Assembly (NCBI RefSeq): GCF_008727925.1
Contig: NZ_VTWT01000001.1
Location: forward strand, 372,001-436,000
Source: Adhaeribacter soli
Lineage (GTDB): Bacteria > Bacteroidota > Bacteroidia > Cytophagales > Hymenobacteraceae
DNA length: 64,000 nt
Direction: 5' to 3'
Shown: in pieces, positions 43,665-53,532 of the stretch
Position numbering within the stretch: position 1 is the first letter of the stretch
Layout: each line of letters begins with the position of its first letter
Made by a program: the position numbers and the translations under genes
Notes under the pieces: model-generated
Seen by the model: only the letters and a program-made list of their open reading frames with translations
The model's database searches: none
Told to the model about the DNA's origin: nothing

Positions 43665-46600
43665 TTATCGTACTATTTCAAACCAGCCTTTGTATTGCCT
43701 GCCATCCGGAAGTTTCAGGTAATAGTAATAGGTGCCGTCGGACAGATCTTTACCGGACCACTTGTTTTTGTAATCTTTTGTGCTGTAAACTTCTTTTCCC
43801 CAGCGGTTGAAAACCCTTAACTCATTTCCCGGATAAAGGTGAATATTTTCAACGGTGAAGAAATCATTTTTATCGTCGTTGTTAGGGGTTACGATGTTGT
43901 AAACCACAATATCATTTACAAAATTTACACAGTTTATATTGGACCAGGAAGTGAAACCACTGGTACCAATCGCCCTGATTCGGTAGCATTGCTTAAAGCC
44001 TTCACCGGCAATGTTTCTCAGGGTGAAAAGCGAATCTGAAGCTGGTGCGGTAGTTATCTTTTCGAACGTTCCGTTATCGGCCTTTCCATAGATCTCGTAA
44101 GCGCTTACGCCGTTTTGGCCCCAGCCCCGGTAAGTATTCCAGGTAAGCGTTGCCGTTTTACTTTTTTCATCAGCCTTGGCAATAAGCTTTATTGTATTGT
44201 GGTTAACCGAAGCACGTACCTGGGTTCCGCACTCGTTTTCACTTTCCAGTTTGTATTCATATATTTTTGAACTGGTTTCTAGTCCGGAATCGGTGTAAGA
44301 TTGCTGGTTATTTGGTACCGAAGCTATTTTCCGGTATGGGTTTGTTGTGCCAGCTTCCCGGCGGAAGATTTCAACCGATTTGGTATTTACCCCGTTGCCG
44401 GTAAACGATAAGTTTAATTCAATATCCTTGTCATTAGTAGCTGTAGTAGATACAAAAACAAGTTTCGGTACAGAAACATCGAAATAAGCCTGAAGGGTAA
44501 ACCGGTTGCCAATACAGTTGCCGGCCGAAGTTTCGGTTACTTCAATTTGCTTGTTTCTGGTATCATCGAAGTCGACAAAAATGGTGTTGGTGCCATTGCC
44601 CGAGGTTATCGTGCCGCCGCTTACCTGCCAGGCATATGTAGATCCGGGAAGTCCGCTTACGGAATATTGGTGGCTGTTCCGGTTGTTCTGACAAATAATA
44701 GTGGGGCCGTTTATTACCAGATTGCCGGGTAGGGGAGTTGCCGTTATGCTTTTAGAAATTAAGCGGCCCGGGCAACCGAAGCTGTTCGTTTCCACTACCG
44801 TCAGGGTATAGGTTCCGGCAGCCGGCAGATCGATTTTTACTTCGTTATCGGTATCGTTTAATACGCTTCCATTAAAGTTCCAGGCGTAAGTTGATCCGTT
44901 TCCTCCGGCCAGGGTGTAGGTATTTTGTTGAGAAAAGGCACATGCGCTTGCCGGTCCGGCAATAGAAAGAACAGTGTCCGGGGACGGATTAATGGTTACA
45001 TAAAGGGTGTCGGAAACGCCGAAGCAATAAGCCAGGTTAGTAGTGCTGGTTTCGGTAACAATCAGCTTTCCGGTACCAGGTGCGTGCCAGTTTACCGTTA
45101 CGCCGGTAGAGGAAGGATTAGGAGAGGTAATGGTTCCGCCAAAAGCCTGGTAGGTATAAAAAGAACCATTGGTAACGATCGGGGTCTGGTACCGGATATT
45201 CTTTGCTTCATAAAAACAAAGCTGCCGCGGCCCGACTGGTTTCTGGGTAATAAGCAACTGATTTATGATCACATCGAAAATAAGGGTATCGGAAGAGCAA
45301 CCAAAACTATTTAAGGCGTAAGTTTTTACTTTACCGGTTCCGGTAGGGCCCCAGTTCACGGTAATGGCAGGTGTTCCCTGGCCGGAGGCAATTGTACCTC
45401 CTTCCACGATCCATTGGTAGGCCGTTAAACGGGGATTTTTTATATGATAATCCACTCCTAAAACCCCGGGGCAAACGGATGGGCTGCCGGCGATGCTGTC
45501 CATAACCGGTTTGGGGTTCACCCTGATAATTACCGAATCGGCTACCGAACAGCTGGTTGCTGTTGAAGTGGCGATTATAAATAATTTTACGTCTATCGGA
45601 CTGGGGCCAAAGTTAGTTCCGGTAAAAATTGGGGTAGCCGTATTGGTGCCGGATAATCCGGCATTAGGAGCCCAGGAGTAAGTGTAGCCGGGAATAGCTG
45701 GCGTACCAATCTGAACTGATTTTCCGCCGCAAATGGTTTTATCCGGACCGGCATCTACGGTTACTGCCGGGTTTACAGTTACTTTAACCGAATCGGTAGT
45801 AGTACAACCGAAAAAAGTAGAAGTAACGGTATATGTTCGGGTAATTGGCACTGGCGTTAGGTTGGTTAGTCTTACCATTGGGTTGGCTATACCCGGATCA
45901 GACAAGCCAACTGAAGGGGTCCAATTATAGGTATAACCGGCGGTGACTGTTGTGCCTAAGCGGATGCTGTCTCCCGAGCAAAGCGTTACATCGTTTCCGG
46001 CGTTGGAAACTGGCAGCGGATTAACCAGAATATTTACCGTGTCGGCACTGGTACAACCTTGCGGATTTGTTACAGTCAGAACATAGGTAGCAGTAATCGG
46101 AATGTTGGAAGTATTGGTTAAAGTAAGGGTTGGGTTGGCTATAATGGCACTGGTTAAGCCAGCGGAAGGTATCCAGGAATAAGTATTACCTGCTACCGGG
46201 TTAGCGCCAAGAGTAACAGGCTGGCCGGAACAAACCACCTTATTAGTACCTGCTTCTGCTTTAGGCAACGGATTAACGGTTACGGTAACCGTATCCCTGT
46301 AAAAACAGCCGAAATATGTAACAGTTAAGATATAATCCCGGGTAATTGGGGTAGAGGTATTATTAACCAGCGTTAGGGTAGGATTTGATAGGGATGGGTC
46401 TGAAAGACCTATTGCTGGCGCCCAGCTATACGTATAGCCATTTGTTGCAGAGGTGCCTAAAACGGCACTTCCACCCGAACAGATTGAAACGTCGGCTCCG
46501 GCTTCCGGTGTTGCAGTCGGCTGCACAATTACAGTATAAGTAGAGGTAGAACTGCAGCCATGTTGATTGGTAGTGGTAAGGGTATAAACCTGCGTGATGG

Positions 46601-48890
46601 GTGAATTAGTGTGATTCTGCAAAATGAAAATCGGATTTGAAACAGTAGAGCTGGATAAACCGATTGCCGGGGACCAGCTGTATATTTCTCCGGGCACTGA
46701 TGGATAACCAATTCCAACTGGATGTTTATTAGCGTTACATAGTGCTACTATAACATTCCCTTTTGGGTTTTGACTTGGATTGACTACTACCGTTACCTGG
46801 TCAGTACTTGTGCAGCCAGACCTGGTTGATGTTAACGTATAGGTTTGGCTAATTGGATTGGTGGTATTGTTTATTATGGTAACAATTGGGCTTGAAATAT
46901 TAGCATTGGAAAGTCCGGTTGCAGGCGTCCAGGAATAGGTATGTCCAGGATCCGGGGATTTCCCGATTGAAGTAAGCTGGCCGGCGCAAACAGCTTTATC
47001 AGGACCGGCATCCGATATAGTTGCCGGATTTACGCTAACTGTGACATTATGAGATCTAAAACAACCAGATGCGTTCGTAACACCTACAGAAAATTGGTGA
47101 GTTTCTACAAAATTTGTATTATTTGTTATAGAAATAGTAGGATTAGGAATATTTGGGTTAGATAATGCAGTTGCTGGAGTCCAAGGTGAAGAAATAATCC
47201 ATGAATACGTAAATGTTGAATCAGCCTGTGGGCCGATGGTTAAGGGTACACCCGAGCAGGTAACCGGGGAAAGCCAATTTCCGCCTGCTGTAAATGGCAG
47301 CGAATTAACGGTTACGGTTACCTGATCGGTAGTGCTGCAGCCATTAAAAAATGTGGTAAGCGTGTAAGAACGGGTATAAGCAGGGCTTTGAAAATTAGAT
47401 TCCGTAAAAACCGGATTGGCAAAGTTGGGGTTCGATAAACCGGTGGCCGGCGACCATAAATAGGAGTAACCCGGAGTAGGACTCGCTCCCAGCTGAATAT
47501 TACCGCCGGCACAAATTGCCACATCCGGTCCGGCATTTGCTATGGGTACAGGCCGGGGAGTAAAAACAACCGAATCTGTAGAAGAACAACCAGGCACATT
47601 GGTAACTCTCACGGAATACGTTCCCGGATTGGTAACGGTAATGCTTTGAGTGGTTTGTCCGGTGTTCCAGAGATAGGTGGCGGAAGGGCTTGCAGTTAAG
47701 GTTACCGGGCTTCCGGCGCAAACACTCTGATTGCCGGTTATCTGTACCTTTGCAATGGCATCCCTTGAAACCGGAATATATTCACTGCGGTAAACTTCAC
47801 CTGTTTTTTCAAAAGTAAGGGTATTGAAATTTAAAATGGTGCCAGTTGATTGCCAGGTAGTAATAGCATTATGTTGCCGTTTGTAAAATACAAGAGAATC
47901 GGTGGAGCAGGTAACGGTTGCAGGCTTGTAATGCACGGAATAACCGCTGCTTGCGGAAGAAGGAAAAACGCCGAAATAGCTGTTTATTCCGGAAGGGTTT
48001 GGAATGCCGGTTGTAGAATTTGGGGCGCTGTTTACCCGGTAGATATGTATGCCGGTAAGATTTCCGCTCATATTCTTTACCAGTAAGGTGTCGCTGTTAA
48101 GGCCCGGGAGTTTCAGGGTGGTATTGGTCCAGGAAGCAGGGTAAATGTACGTGCTGGCATCGCCGATCGGAGCGCCGGAAGTACGCCATGGTGAACTTGA
48201 AAAACTGGTTAAATTACCGGAAATATTTAAGGAAGATTGATCGGTGGCGGTATTACCAGAACCTTCATCAAGTTTATAATACCCTACCAGCCCGGGCATA
48301 TTGGGGGGGAGTTTCCGGCACATATTTTCCCTGATTTCCTGGGCTGTGCGAGCGGTATTCCAGAGCCGGACTTCATCGATTTCGCCATTGAAAAAATGAT
48401 CGTTTACCAATTCATAATTCCCGATAGAAAGTGTTGCAGTATTACTTAAATCAGCAGAGATAACTGAGAAAGATGCACTATTTTCAAGAATACCATCAAT
48501 CCAGATTTCCCAATGGGAAGAATTGTAAATTCCGGCTACATGGTGCCAGTTCCCATCGTTTACAGGAGTGGCAGATAAGCCTGAAGCTTTATATAAGTTA
48601 TTCCCATCGCGGCCATATAAACCTGCTTTTCCACCGGAAATTAATAACTGAAAGCCATGGTCTGCAGGATTATTATATTTCGTGCAGATCATTTGTAATT
48701 TTGAATCAGTGGTTTTAATCCAGGCTTCCACTGTAAGTTTATTGGTAATATTCCGGTTATGGGTTCCCAGGTTTATATAACTGCTGAACCCGTTAAATTG
48801 AAGCGATTTTCCGGAGCCTGTTTGAGATTGAGAAAATAAGTCTGAAAATGGAAAAGTAAAAAAAAGTAGGAGCGTGAAAAAGTTCTTCAT
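43665..48890 (-). CDS. Giant secreted adhesin-like protein, LamG plus eight PKD-like repeats, gliding-type C-terminus
   Basis: A 1741-residue protein. A signal peptide (MKNFFTLLLFFTFPFSDLFS) is followed by a LamG domain at about 25-210 (KLTVEAWIKTTDSKLQ; WHHVAGIYNSSHWEIWIDG). A first Ig-like unit near 400 precedes eight tandem repeats of about 80 residues over roughly 470-1110. Each has an AGxDxxxCxG opening, YTYSWxPAxGLS, PITxTYxLT and a second Cys. PKD-like and CUB-like units follow to about 1500, then an FnIII-like part. The C-terminus (VTPNNDDKNDFFTVENIHLY to GWFEIVR) is the gliding-motility-associated, type B T9SS sorting domain. The ATG at 48890 starts the signal sequence. Probably a surface adhesin. 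Confidence 0.87.
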   Translation of the reverse strand: MKNFFTLLLFFTFPFSDLFSQSQTGSGKSLQFNGFSSYINLGTHNRNITNKLTVEAWIKTTDSKLQMICTKYNNPADHGFQLLISGGKAGLYGRDGNNLYKASGLSATPVNDGNWHHVAGIYNSSHWEIWIDGILENSASFSVISADLSNTATLSIGNYELVNDHFFNGEIDEVRLWNTARTAQEIRENMCRKLPPNMPGLVGYYKLDEGSGNTATDQSSLNISGNLTSFSSSPWRTSGAPIGDASTYIYPASWTNTTLKLPGLNSDTLLVKNMSGNLTGIHIYRVNSAPNSTTGIPNPSGINSYFGVFPSSASSGYSVHYKPATVTCSTDSLVFYKRQHNAITTWQSTGTILNFNTLTFEKTGEVYRSEYIPVSRDAIAKVQITGNQSVCAGSPVTLTASPSATYLWNTGQTTQSITVTNPGTYSVRVTNVPGCSSTDSVVFTPRPVPIANAGPDVAICAGGNIQLGASPTPGYSYLWSPATGLSNPNFANPVFTESNFQSPAYTRSYTLTTFFNGCSTTDQVTVTVNSLPFTAGGNWLSPVTCSGVPLTIGPQADSTFTYSWIISSPWTPATALSNPNIPNPTISITNNTNFVETHQFSVGVTNASGCFRSHNVTVSVNPATISDAGPDKAVCAGQLTSIGKSPDPGHTYSWTPATGLSNANISSPIVTIINNTTNPISQTYTLTSTRSGCTSTDQVTVVVNPSQNPKGNVIVALCNANKHPVGIGYPSVPGEIYSWSPAIGLSSSTVSNPIFILQNHTNSPITQVYTLTTTNQHGCSSTSTYTVIVQPTATPEAGADVSICSGGSAVLGTSATNGYTYSWAPAIGLSDPSLSNPTLTLVNNTSTPITRDYILTVTYFGCFYRDTVTVTVNPLPKAEAGTNKVVCSGQPVTLGANPVAGNTYSWIPSAGLTSAIIANPTLTLTNTSNIPITATYVLTVTNPQGCTSADTVNILVNPLPVSNAGNDVTLCSGDSIRLGTTVTAGYTYNWTPSVGLSDPGIANPMVRLTNLTPVPITRTYTVTSTFFGCTTTDSVKVTVNPAVTVDAGPDKTICGGKSVQIGTPAIPGYTYSWAPNAGLSGTNTATPIFTGTNFGPSPIDVKLFIIATSTATSCSVADSVIIRVNPKPVMDSIAGSPSVCPGVLGVDYHIKNPRLTAYQWIVEGGTIASGQGTPAITVNWGPTGTGKVKTYALNSFGCSSDTLIFDVIINQLLITQKPVGPRQLCFYEAKNIRYQTPIVTNGSFYTYQAFGGTITSPNPSSTGVTVNWHAPGTGKLIVTETSTTNLAYCFGVSDTLYVTINPSPDTVLSIAGPASACAFSQQNTYTLAGGNGSTYAWNFNGSVLNDTDNEVKIDLPAAGTYTLTVVETNSFGCPGRLISKSITATPLPGNLVINGPTIICQNNRNSHQYSVSGLPGSTYAWQVSGGTITSGNGTNTIFVDFDDTRNKQIEVTETSAGNCIGNRFTLQAYFDVSVPKLVFVSTTATNDKDIELNLSFTGNGVNTKSVEIFRREAGTTNPYRKIASVPNNQQSYTDSGLETSSKIYEYKLESENECGTQVRASVNHNTIKLIAKADEKSKTATLTWNTYRGWGQNGVSAYEIYGKADNGTFEKITTAPASDSLFTLRNIAGEGFKQCYRIRAIGTSGFTSWSNINCVNFVNDIVVYNIVTPNNDDKNDFFTVENIHLYPGNELRVFNRWGKEVYSTKDYKNKWSGKDLSDGTYYYYLKLPDGRQYKGWFEIVR

Positions 48891-48929
48891 TATACCTTGT
48901 TGGATAAATAACAAAGGTAAAGAAAGTTT

Positions 48930-50204
48930 TTAAAGATCGGCTAAGGCTTTTAAAGCAAGTTCATCACTTTTTCCTTCGGTTTCGGTACCGATGGTAGCGT
49001 TGTAGTAGGCGGCTTTTTTGTATACTTCCGGCCGCTGCATTTTGTATTCCTGAAGCGCCTTAAACAGCGTATCTGAATTGGCAGCGTACAAAATCAAGCC
49101 TTGTTTTACATAGCCATAATAATCGAAGGTAAAATTGCTTTCGCCGAAGCGGTAATAAATGCCGGGAATGTTAAGTAGAGCTGCTTCCAAATGAATAGAA
49201 GAATCGGCGGCAATAATTACATCCTGGTTTTTCAGGAATTCGAATACGGTTTCGGTTTTTGGATCGGAAACGGTAGCGTTCCGGCCTAATTCATTTACAA
49301 AAGTAAAGTCACGCGTATCGCCGGGGTGGGACCGGAACGTGAAATGAAGCTCCGGAAAATGGCGGGTGAGGCTGGTTAGGGTTTCCTTTAACCCTTCGTA
49401 ATGATCGAGGGTGTTTCCGGCAATGCCGATGTTTTCGGCCTTTGGTTTAAAGTTGCGGTATTGCAGGAATTTATCTGCTTTCGGCATGCCAATGAATTTT
49501 ACTTCCCCGGAAATAGGGCCGCATTGTTTGTATTTGTTTAGCGCATCCTGCCCTTCGAGCAAACTTAAACTGAATTCCAGCGGCGGGAAGGCCGTGCTCA
49601 CGCTGGCGTGCTGAATGTAGATGGTCGGGATGTTGAGGGTATCGGCGGCCAGGAGCATGGCCCGGGAATCGTCGTTGTGATCGTTGGCGAAAACTACGGC
49701 TTTGGGGCGGTACTTTTTCAGGTGTTTTAAGTACTGTTCGTAAAAACCGATTGAAATAAAAATAAGATCGAAAAACCGGAGTGCCTTGCGGCCATGTATT
49801 TTATACAAACCAATGAAAACCGGGAAGAAAAGCCAGAGGGTATGAAACAACTTCCACCGCAGGCTCAGCCGGTTTACCTGTTGGTTGTAGCGACCGATCT
49901 GCTTGTTTTGGCCGGCTACAAATACCGTTTCCGGGAGGTTTTCTTTCAGGAATTGCAGGGCATCGTAATTGTTCTGACTGACCACATATAGCCAGATTTT
50001 CCCGTGAAGGTCTTCGTTTTTTGGGGCTGCGCTGAAAAGATTTGATAGCAATCTGCCCCCGGTATACAAAGCCACCTTCAGAAAACGACGGAAAAAATTG
50101 TTGGGGGAAATTTTGTTCAGGGCATCCGCTGGTAAGGCCGAAAAGATAGGCTGAAACCGGATATGCAAAATATTGGCATAGCGCTGCACCGTTTTCTGAA
50201 ACAT
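48930..50204 (-). CDS. Putative GT-B-fold glycan transferase in the pse cluster
   Basis: A 424-residue protein starting 4 bases past the end of pseI, so in the same operon. Recognisable segments: VVFANDHNDDSRAMLLAADT and IPTIYIQHASVSTAFPPLEF (about 175-210), GMPKADKF near 243, FTFRSHPGDTRDF near 290 and AADSSIHLEAALLNIPGIYY near 330. The HAS, RSHPGD and DSSIHLEAA motifs resemble the donor-binding part of CDP-glycerol/capsule GT-B transferases and sialyl/pseudaminyl-type enzymes. The position suggests a pseudaminyltransferase, but no family is certain. Confidence 0.65.
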   Translation of the reverse strand: MFQKTVQRYANILHIRFQPIFSALPADALNKISPNNFFRRFLKVALYTGGRLLSNLFSAAPKNEDLHGKIWLYVVSQNNYDALQFLKENLPETVFVAGQNKQIGRYNQQVNRLSLRWKLFHTLWLFFPVFIGLYKIHGRKALRFFDLIFISIGFYEQYLKHLKKYRPKAVVFANDHNDDSRAMLLAADTLNIPTIYIQHASVSTAFPPLEFSLSLLEGQDALNKYKQCGPISGEVKFIGMPKADKFLQYRNFKPKAENIGIAGNTLDHYEGLKETLTSLTRHFPELHFTFRSHPGDTRDFTFVNELGRNATVSDPKTETVFEFLKNQDVIIAADSSIHLEAALLNIPGIYYRFGESNFTFDYYGYVKQGLILYAANSDTLFKALQEYKMQRPEVYKKAAYYNATIGTETEGKSDELALKALADL

Positions 50205-50207
50205 AAC

Positions 50208-51248
50208 TTATAAATTCTCCCAGGTAAGCGGCGTGCCGGCCTTCAGGTTTTGTTTAGCAGTTTTACTCAGCACCTTTTCCCAGAATTTTGGAGCCAACCC
50301 ATCGCCCGGACGAATTATCCGGAGGTTTTCGGCAGTAAGCTTTTCGCCGGCGGCAATGTCTTTAGCAATGTAAATGGAACGCTTAAAAATGCGGCTTTTT
50401 TCTTCGGCTTTCTGCACGCAATACTGTACCGTTCCCATGGCCTGCCAGGCTCTTTCCGTTTCGGTAACCAGGGCTTGCAGTTCGGCCTGTTCCAGCGAGA
50501 AAGCAGAATCTACGCCGCCGTCGGCCCGGTTTAAGGTAAAATGTTTTTCTATAACGCAGGCGCCTAACGCCACTGCCGCAACCGATACCCCAATGCCCAT
50601 GGTATGATCCGAAAGACCGACCGGGCAGTTATAAAGCGTTTGCATGTGCGGAATAGTGTTCAGGTTGGTGTTTTCGGGCGTGGCCGGATAGGTGCTTGTG
50701 CATTTGAGCAGCACCAGATTCTTGCAGCCATTATCGCGCAACACCTGCACCGATTCGGCAATGTCGGCCAGCGACGATACCCCGGTAGACATGATCACGG
50801 GTTTGCCGGTAGCAGCTACTTTTTTCAGCAAAGGCCAGTCGGTATTTTCGAAAGAGGCAATCTTGTAAAGCGGTACTTCCAATTCTTCCAGAAAGTCTAC
50901 GGCAGTTTCGTCAAAGGGCGAACTAAAGGCGATAATGCCTTTGGCCCGGGCATGTTCGAAGATCGGTTTATGCCATTCCCAGGGCGTATAGGCTTCTTTA
51001 TACAGATCGTAAAGTTCCCGGCCATTCCATAACGAATTTTCATCGGTAATGGTGAAAGCGCCTTTCAGCGTCATGGTATCGGCGGTGTAAGTTTGCAGTT
51101 TAATGGCATGGGCGCCGGCGGCGGCGGCGGCATCTACAATGGCCAATGCCCGTTCAAGCGACTGGTTGTGGTTGCCCGACATTTCCGCGATGATAAACGG
51201 TTTCTGTCCCTGGCCAATGGTATGGTTTCCGATCTGGAAAGTATTCAT
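50208..51248 (-). CDS. pseI: Pseudaminic acid synthase
   Basis: A 346-residue NeuB-type enzyme condensing phosphoenolpyruvate with 2,4-diacetamido-2,4,6-trideoxy-L-altrose to form pseudaminic acid. The barrel has IGQGQKPFIIAEMSGNHNQS (about 10-30), AIKLQTYTADTMTL near 47 and SSPFDETAVDFLE near 106. LSDHTMGIGVSVAAVALGAC near 210 is followed by IEKHFTLNRADGGVDSAFSL, the region that distinguishes PseI. The C-terminal SAF/antifreeze-like domain starts near 285 (SIYIAKDIAAGEKLT). Legionaminic or sialic acid synthases are close relatives, but the neighbouring pseB, pseC and pseG support PseI. Confidence 0.92.
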   Translation of the reverse strand: MNTFQIGNHTIGQGQKPFIIAEMSGNHNQSLERALAIVDAAAAAGAHAIKLQTYTADTMTLKGAFTITDENSLWNGRELYDLYKEAYTPWEWHKPIFEHARAKGIIAFSSPFDETAVDFLEELEVPLYKIASFENTDWPLLKKVAATGKPVIMSTGVSSLADIAESVQVLRDNGCKNLVLLKCTSTYPATPENTNLNTIPHMQTLYNCPVGLSDHTMGIGVSVAAVALGACVIEKHFTLNRADGGVDSAFSLEQAELQALVTETERAWQAMGTVQYCVQKAEEKSRIFKRSIYIAKDIAAGEKLTAENLRIIRPGDGLAPKFWEKVLSKTAKQNLKAGTPLTWENL

Positions 51249-51352
51249 AAGGTTGCTTTTTACCTGTAAAAGGTTTACCGGCCCGAAGGTAAGGATTTAG
51301 AAAGAAATTTGATAAAAGTACCAGGGATTGAAATAAACCTTCCTTTTTAAAG

Positions 51353-53446
51353 CTACTTCTGATTTAAAAGTTCCCAGATAAAAGCGTACATGTTTGCTTT
51401 TTCGTTAACCCCGGAATACATGGTGTTTGCCCCCTGGTGCCCGGCCTTTTTTTCGGTCCGGAGCAGGATCGGGTTTTTCTGGGCCGGTCGGTTCTGCAAC
51501 CGGGCGGCAAATTTATAGGAATGCAGCGGCACTACCCGGTCGTCATTATCGGAAGTCATGATCAGCATTGCCGGATAATTTACTTCTTCCTGGATGTTGT
51601 GGTAAGGGGAGTATTTATACAGCCTCCGGAATTCGGAGCTATCGCTGGCGGTTCCGTATTCATCGGCCCAGAACCGACCGGCCGTAAACTTTTCGAACCG
51701 GATCATATCCAGAGGCGCTACCACCGGCACTACCGCTTTAAATAAAGCTGGCCGCTGGATAGCTGCTGCAGCCACCACCAAACCTCCGTTCGAAGCTCCG
51801 GTAGCCGCCAGTTTAGAAGAACTGGTATAACCTGCATTAATCAAATGTTCGGCAGAGGAAATAAAATCGTTAAAAGAAGTTTGTTTATTTCGACCCCGGC
51901 CCTTTATTGCCCATTCTACTCCTAAATCGCCGCCGCCCCGGATGTTGGCGAAGGCAAAAACGCCGCCTTGTTTTACGAAGTAAACAATGGCCGGATCGAA
52001 GGACGGCGTTTCCAGGGCGCCAAAGCCCCCGTAAGCAGAAAGAATGGTGGGGTTATTGCCGTTGAGTGCCAGACCTTTTTTGTGAACCAGCAGCATCGGG
52101 ATATTTACGCCGTCTTTGGCAGGAGCTTCTATCTGTTTAACTTCCAGATCGTCGATCGTATAATTTACCCGGGTTTGATCAGTTACTTTAAGTTTGTAGG
52201 TGTTTACGTTGAAGCTATAAACCAAAGGAGGGAAAAGGTACGAAGTCAGGTGGAAGAGGAATTCTTCATCATCTGCATTTCCACTGAAACCATCTACCGA
52301 AGTTCCGAGTGGAAGCTCCAGGTTATACAAAATATCGCCTTTGTAATTGAAAACTGAAACCAATGGGCGCTGGTTGGCCTGGTAAGTAGCAATTATCTTA
52401 TCTTTCAGGGGAATTACATCTTCTAAAACCGCCTTCGAAAATTTAGGCGCGATGCTTCGCCATTTTAACGGATTGGCCGGGTCTATTTCCAGGATACTAC
52501 CATCCTTATCTTTTTGAGCAGCCAATGCAATCAGTTTTCCCTCGTGGCTGTCCAGGATCTGAACGCCGTACCGCAGGTTGGTTAGCAGCGGTTTGAGGGC
52601 TGGTTGTTCCGCCTCGTAATCGAGGTAGAAAATATTGATTTTGCCGCCTTCTTCGTTTATTTCCTTAATTATCAGGAATCTTTCGTCGGAAGTTACATTA
52701 AACCGGAAATTCAGTTTAGGGTTGTTTCTTTCAAAGATCAGCTGATCGTCTTTCTGTTCGGTGCCGATTTTATGGTAGTAGATCTTTTGACCAAGCGTTT
52801 GGCTTAAATTGTCGGCCTGGGGGAAGGAGGAGTAAAAGAAGCCATCGTTTTTCCAGGCAATATTGGAAAACTTAATCCCTTTCAGGTGATCCTTTTTAAA
52901 GGCGCCGTTCTTTAGGGATACTACTTTAATTTCCGTCCAATCTGAGCCGTTCAGATTAAATTGAAGTGCCAGGTATTCGGAATTTTTTGAAACCGCGTAA
53001 TTTCTGATGGTTATTTTATTCCGGGTATCGGTATCCATCACATTCGGGTCTACCAGAAGTCTTGGTTCTACCTGAAAGGATTCTTTGTAGTAAAGTGCCG
53101 GGGTGCCATGGGTACTGTTGTAGGCCATGGTAAAGTAATATTTACCGTGCTTTTTGGGATGATCGAAGCGGGCAAAGGAATACTTATCGATCAGCAGGAA
53201 GGTATTATGTTTGGTTTGCCACTTGTTTAAGAGGGGAAGCGCAATTTCGTTTTGGGCATTAACCCAGTTATTAACCTTCGGGCTGTTAAAGTTCTCCAGC
53301 CATTGGTAATCGTCGGTAACGGCAAATTTGTTGAAGTAGGTATCTTTTACGGGAGCCTTTTCCGTTACCGGATATGGAATGGTTTGGGAATGAGCAGCTG
53401 AAATGGATAAAATTATGCAGAGACTATAAGTAAGATTCTTAAGCAT
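51353..53446 (-). CDS. Prolyl oligopeptidase family serine peptidase (S9A)
   Basis: A 697-residue exported protein (signal segment ending AAHSQT near residue 21). An N-terminal prolyl-oligopeptidase propeller occupies about 25-420, opening PYPVTEKAPVKDTYFNKFAV. The alpha/beta-hydrolase domain has the nucleophile S552 in GASNGGLVV, Asp near 636 in SDNDDRVVPLHS and His near 670 in KKAGHQGA. Normal length for the family, which cleaves short peptides after proline. Located in the periplasm. It interrupts the pse gene series but on the same strand. A link to glycan synthesis is not evident. Confidence 0.88.
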   Translation of the reverse strand: MLKNLTYSLCIILSISAAHSQTIPYPVTEKAPVKDTYFNKFAVTDDYQWLENFNSPKVNNWVNAQNEIALPLLNKWQTKHNTFLLIDKYSFARFDHPKKHGKYYFTMAYNSTHGTPALYYKESFQVEPRLLVDPNVMDTDTRNKITIRNYAVSKNSEYLALQFNLNGSDWTEIKVVSLKNGAFKKDHLKGIKFSNIAWKNDGFFYSSFPQADNLSQTLGQKIYYHKIGTEQKDDQLIFERNNPKLNFRFNVTSDERFLIIKEINEEGGKINIFYLDYEAEQPALKPLLTNLRYGVQILDSHEGKLIALAAQKDKDGSILEIDPANPLKWRSIAPKFSKAVLEDVIPLKDKIIATYQANQRPLVSVFNYKGDILYNLELPLGTSVDGFSGNADDEEFLFHLTSYLFPPLVYSFNVNTYKLKVTDQTRVNYTIDDLEVKQIEAPAKDGVNIPMLLVHKKGLALNGNNPTILSAYGGFGALETPSFDPAIVYFVKQGGVFAFANIRGGGDLGVEWAIKGRGRNKQTSFNDFISSAEHLINAGYTSSSKLAATGASNGGLVVAAAAIQRPALFKAVVPVVAPLDMIRFEKFTAGRFWADEYGTASDSSEFRRLYKYSPYHNIQEEVNYPAMLIMTSDNDDRVVPLHSYKFAARLQNRPAQKNPILLRTEKKAGHQGANTMYSGVNEKANMYAFIWELLNQK

Positions 53447-53532
53447 TAGAAAGTTAAAAATACCGGATCGTAACCGGAAAGCTTGTTTTAATAGAATTCA
53501 AAAGGCAAAGATAAACCTTTTGTTCTATGTTT

